This document shows positions 62,521 to 64,000 of a stretch of 64,000 nt of DNA, one piece after another. The notes under the pieces were generated by a model. That model was given only the letters and a program-made list of their open reading frames with translations, had not been told where the DNA came from and made no database searches. The stretch's first letter is position 1; the number at the start of each line of letters is the position of its first letter. A program made the position numbers and the translations under genes. The DNA is from Rotaria socialis (lineage: Eukaryota > Rotifera > Eurotatoria > Philodinida > Philodinidae), in contig CAJNYU010001548.1 of NCBI GenBank assembly GCA_905331475.1, positions 1 to 64,000 on the forward strand. The letters run 5' to 3'.

Positions 62521-64000
62521 CTAAATATAAATAAATAAATCAATCTATATGTATTTGTATAGAAATATAACCTATTATATTTTATTAAATAATTGTCATG
62601 TGTTGTTTGATAGAAGAGAGAATAAATTAGAAAATTGAAATCAATACCAACGACTAACGTCAGCATTCGATCAGTTTCTTTTTCTTAGATATATATGACT
62701 ACCCATGTAAAACAAATTAGGGTAGAAATCAGATTAAAATCGATTGAAAATCGATCATATTCATACACCTTTAATCGATTATAATCAAAAATAATCCAAA
62801 AAACAAAATTTTTATCGATTATTCCTATTATTTTCGATTATAATCGATTAAAAATTCATGAAAAAAATCGATTATAATCGATTTTCGTACATGAAAAATT
62901 GACAAAATTTTTAAGGAATTTTCTTCGCTTTGCATCGATTATAATCGAAAATAATAGGAATAATCGATGAAAATTTTGTTTTTTGGATTATTTTTGATTA
63001 TAATCGATTCCCAATCGATTAAAGGTGTATGATTATAATCATTTTTCAATCGATTTTAATCTGATTTCTACCCTAATTTTTTTTACATGGGTAGTTAATT
63101 ATGAAAATATTCGTCATTAATACGGTTCGTTATGCTTGACGTTTTTTTTTCTGGCACTATTTCTATTTTCATTGTTGTATACACATATAAAGACTAAAGC
63201 TTAGTCTGCTGAATATAAGAAATCAGATACAACACTAATGAGATTATCTTTTGTATCCTTGATTGTAAGGGCATCGATAATAGGAATGAGCAGCGATTAT
63301 TTATCATTTGCAAAGTATTATACTTGAATAGCTTCGGAACATTTCATATAAATAGATTTCAATTGGACTGAGAGAATGCTACGAGAGAGAGAGAGTTCAT
63401 GTTCATGAAGTGTTTCTATTGACCTATGATTAGATGAATATCATTAAGATTTCTGTTCATACTTATTAGAAAAACGAGACAAACAACAAATATGACTCAT
63501 TGGAAAAAATAGCTTGATTGAATTCTGAGGAGATATGGAAATTTGAGTTGCCACCCTCCTTTTTGCCTACAGTTCGAAAGGTTTTAATATTCATTAAATG
63601 CCAACAACTCGATCACAAGTGTAGATGAAGAGTAATTTTAAATTTCATTTATCGACGAGAGTAGAAAATTTTCTGAATCAAAAGCTTCCCGTCCAAAATT
63701 TTCTTCCGCACAAAAGAAGAGAGAAAAGTTCTGTTTTGTTTCTGTTGATAAAGGCTTATTCATGTTTTGTAAAAGAACAGTCATGAGAATAAACACTTTA
63801 AGGATTTTCCTCATTTTATTAAAAACTTTTTTATGATGAAAAAATAAATGTAGCCCAAAGCTCGGAAATAGTGGAAAGAAGTAGGAGAGGAAAACGCAAT
63901 CGATACGTCTCTCCTGATGTTTTATGAAGTTTTTCGCAACTTTGAAAATATATTAATGTCACTCAAAATGCAAACGGTAAATGAAAGAATGAGGTAGCGT
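62521..64000. other. Right edge: upstream intron of the ULK4-like gene or its 5' flank
   Basis: Contains the foldback element 62698-63095. No further minus-strand exon with kinase motifs (HRD, DFG or a glycine loop) was found, so the missing part is probably beyond the window. The remaining sequence is AT-rich and unremarkable. Confidence 0.5.
62698..63095. repeat. Foldback (MITE-like) element of about 400 bp
   Basis: The ends ACTACCCATGTAAAA and TTTTACATGGGTAGT are exact inverted repeats, and the match extends inward over most of the length (TTAGGGTAGAAATCAGATTA, then many ATCGATTATAATCGA words), so the whole element can fold into a long hairpin. If the repeat is taken as CCCATGT..ACATGGG, it is flanked by TA on both sides, as for Tc1/mariner-type MITEs. 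If taken from ACTACCC, an imperfect 8-base duplication (TATATATG and TAATTATG) is possible. No coding capacity. It lies in the intron or flank of the ULK4-like gene. Confidence 0.88.

Noticed and set aside
62521-64000. Search for the ULK4 kinase domain on the minus strand
   Set aside because: No HRD, DFG or glycine-loop coding block was found, so the upstream exons must lie outside the window or this paralogue lacks them.

Overview
The window reads as nuclear DNA of a small-genome animal, most likely a bdelloid rotifer close to Rotaria. This is inferred from strong AT richness, many introns of about 50-60 bases, compact genes separated by AT-rich low-complexity DNA, and a long ADP-ribosyltransferase/TPR protein and divergent short GPCR of the kinds that bdelloids carry in expanded families. 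One undetermined base (position 3473) shows it is draft assembly. There are no bacterial operons and no CRISPR; functions come from animal gene families.

Left part (1-5,291) is repeat-rich: a dispersed G-rich repeat, a palindrome holding two head-to-head tRNA-Asn(GTT) copies, and a 956 bp hAT transposon remnant with a perfect 8 bp target duplication. From 5,292 to 15,720 come a two-membrane-segment protein of unknown function (+), a single-exon SoxB-type HMG gene (-), and a secreted CAP/GAPR-like protein (+), with about 4.8 kb of microsatellite-rich DNA before the last. The middle (20,703-34,689) holds an AP-2 transcription factor (+), the ART-TPR gene (+), a decayed serine-hydrolase pseudogene (-), and an 18/19-exon protein 4.1/coracle gene (-).

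The second half has a non-autonomous hAT-type element with a foldback element nested in it, a small secreted possible peptide precursor (+), a PACSIN-like F-BAR protein (+), a GPCR pseudogene (-), a three-and-a-half-LIM protein (+), an Evi5-type RabGAP (-), a membrane-anchored alpha/beta hydrolase (-), and the C-terminal part of a ULK4-like gene (-) that runs off the right edge. A probable small gene lies antisense inside a ULK4 intron.

The genes are not a pathway cluster. Several relate to epithelium and neurons (Sox, AP-2, protein 4.1, PACSIN, Evi5, ULK4), which is ordinary animal gene content. Exon models below were built by hand from GT..AG sites and reading phase; for each multi-exon gene all phases close, and conserved families confirm most junctions. 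Five starts sit just behind a splice acceptor, which fits the spliced-leader trans-splicing known from bdelloids.
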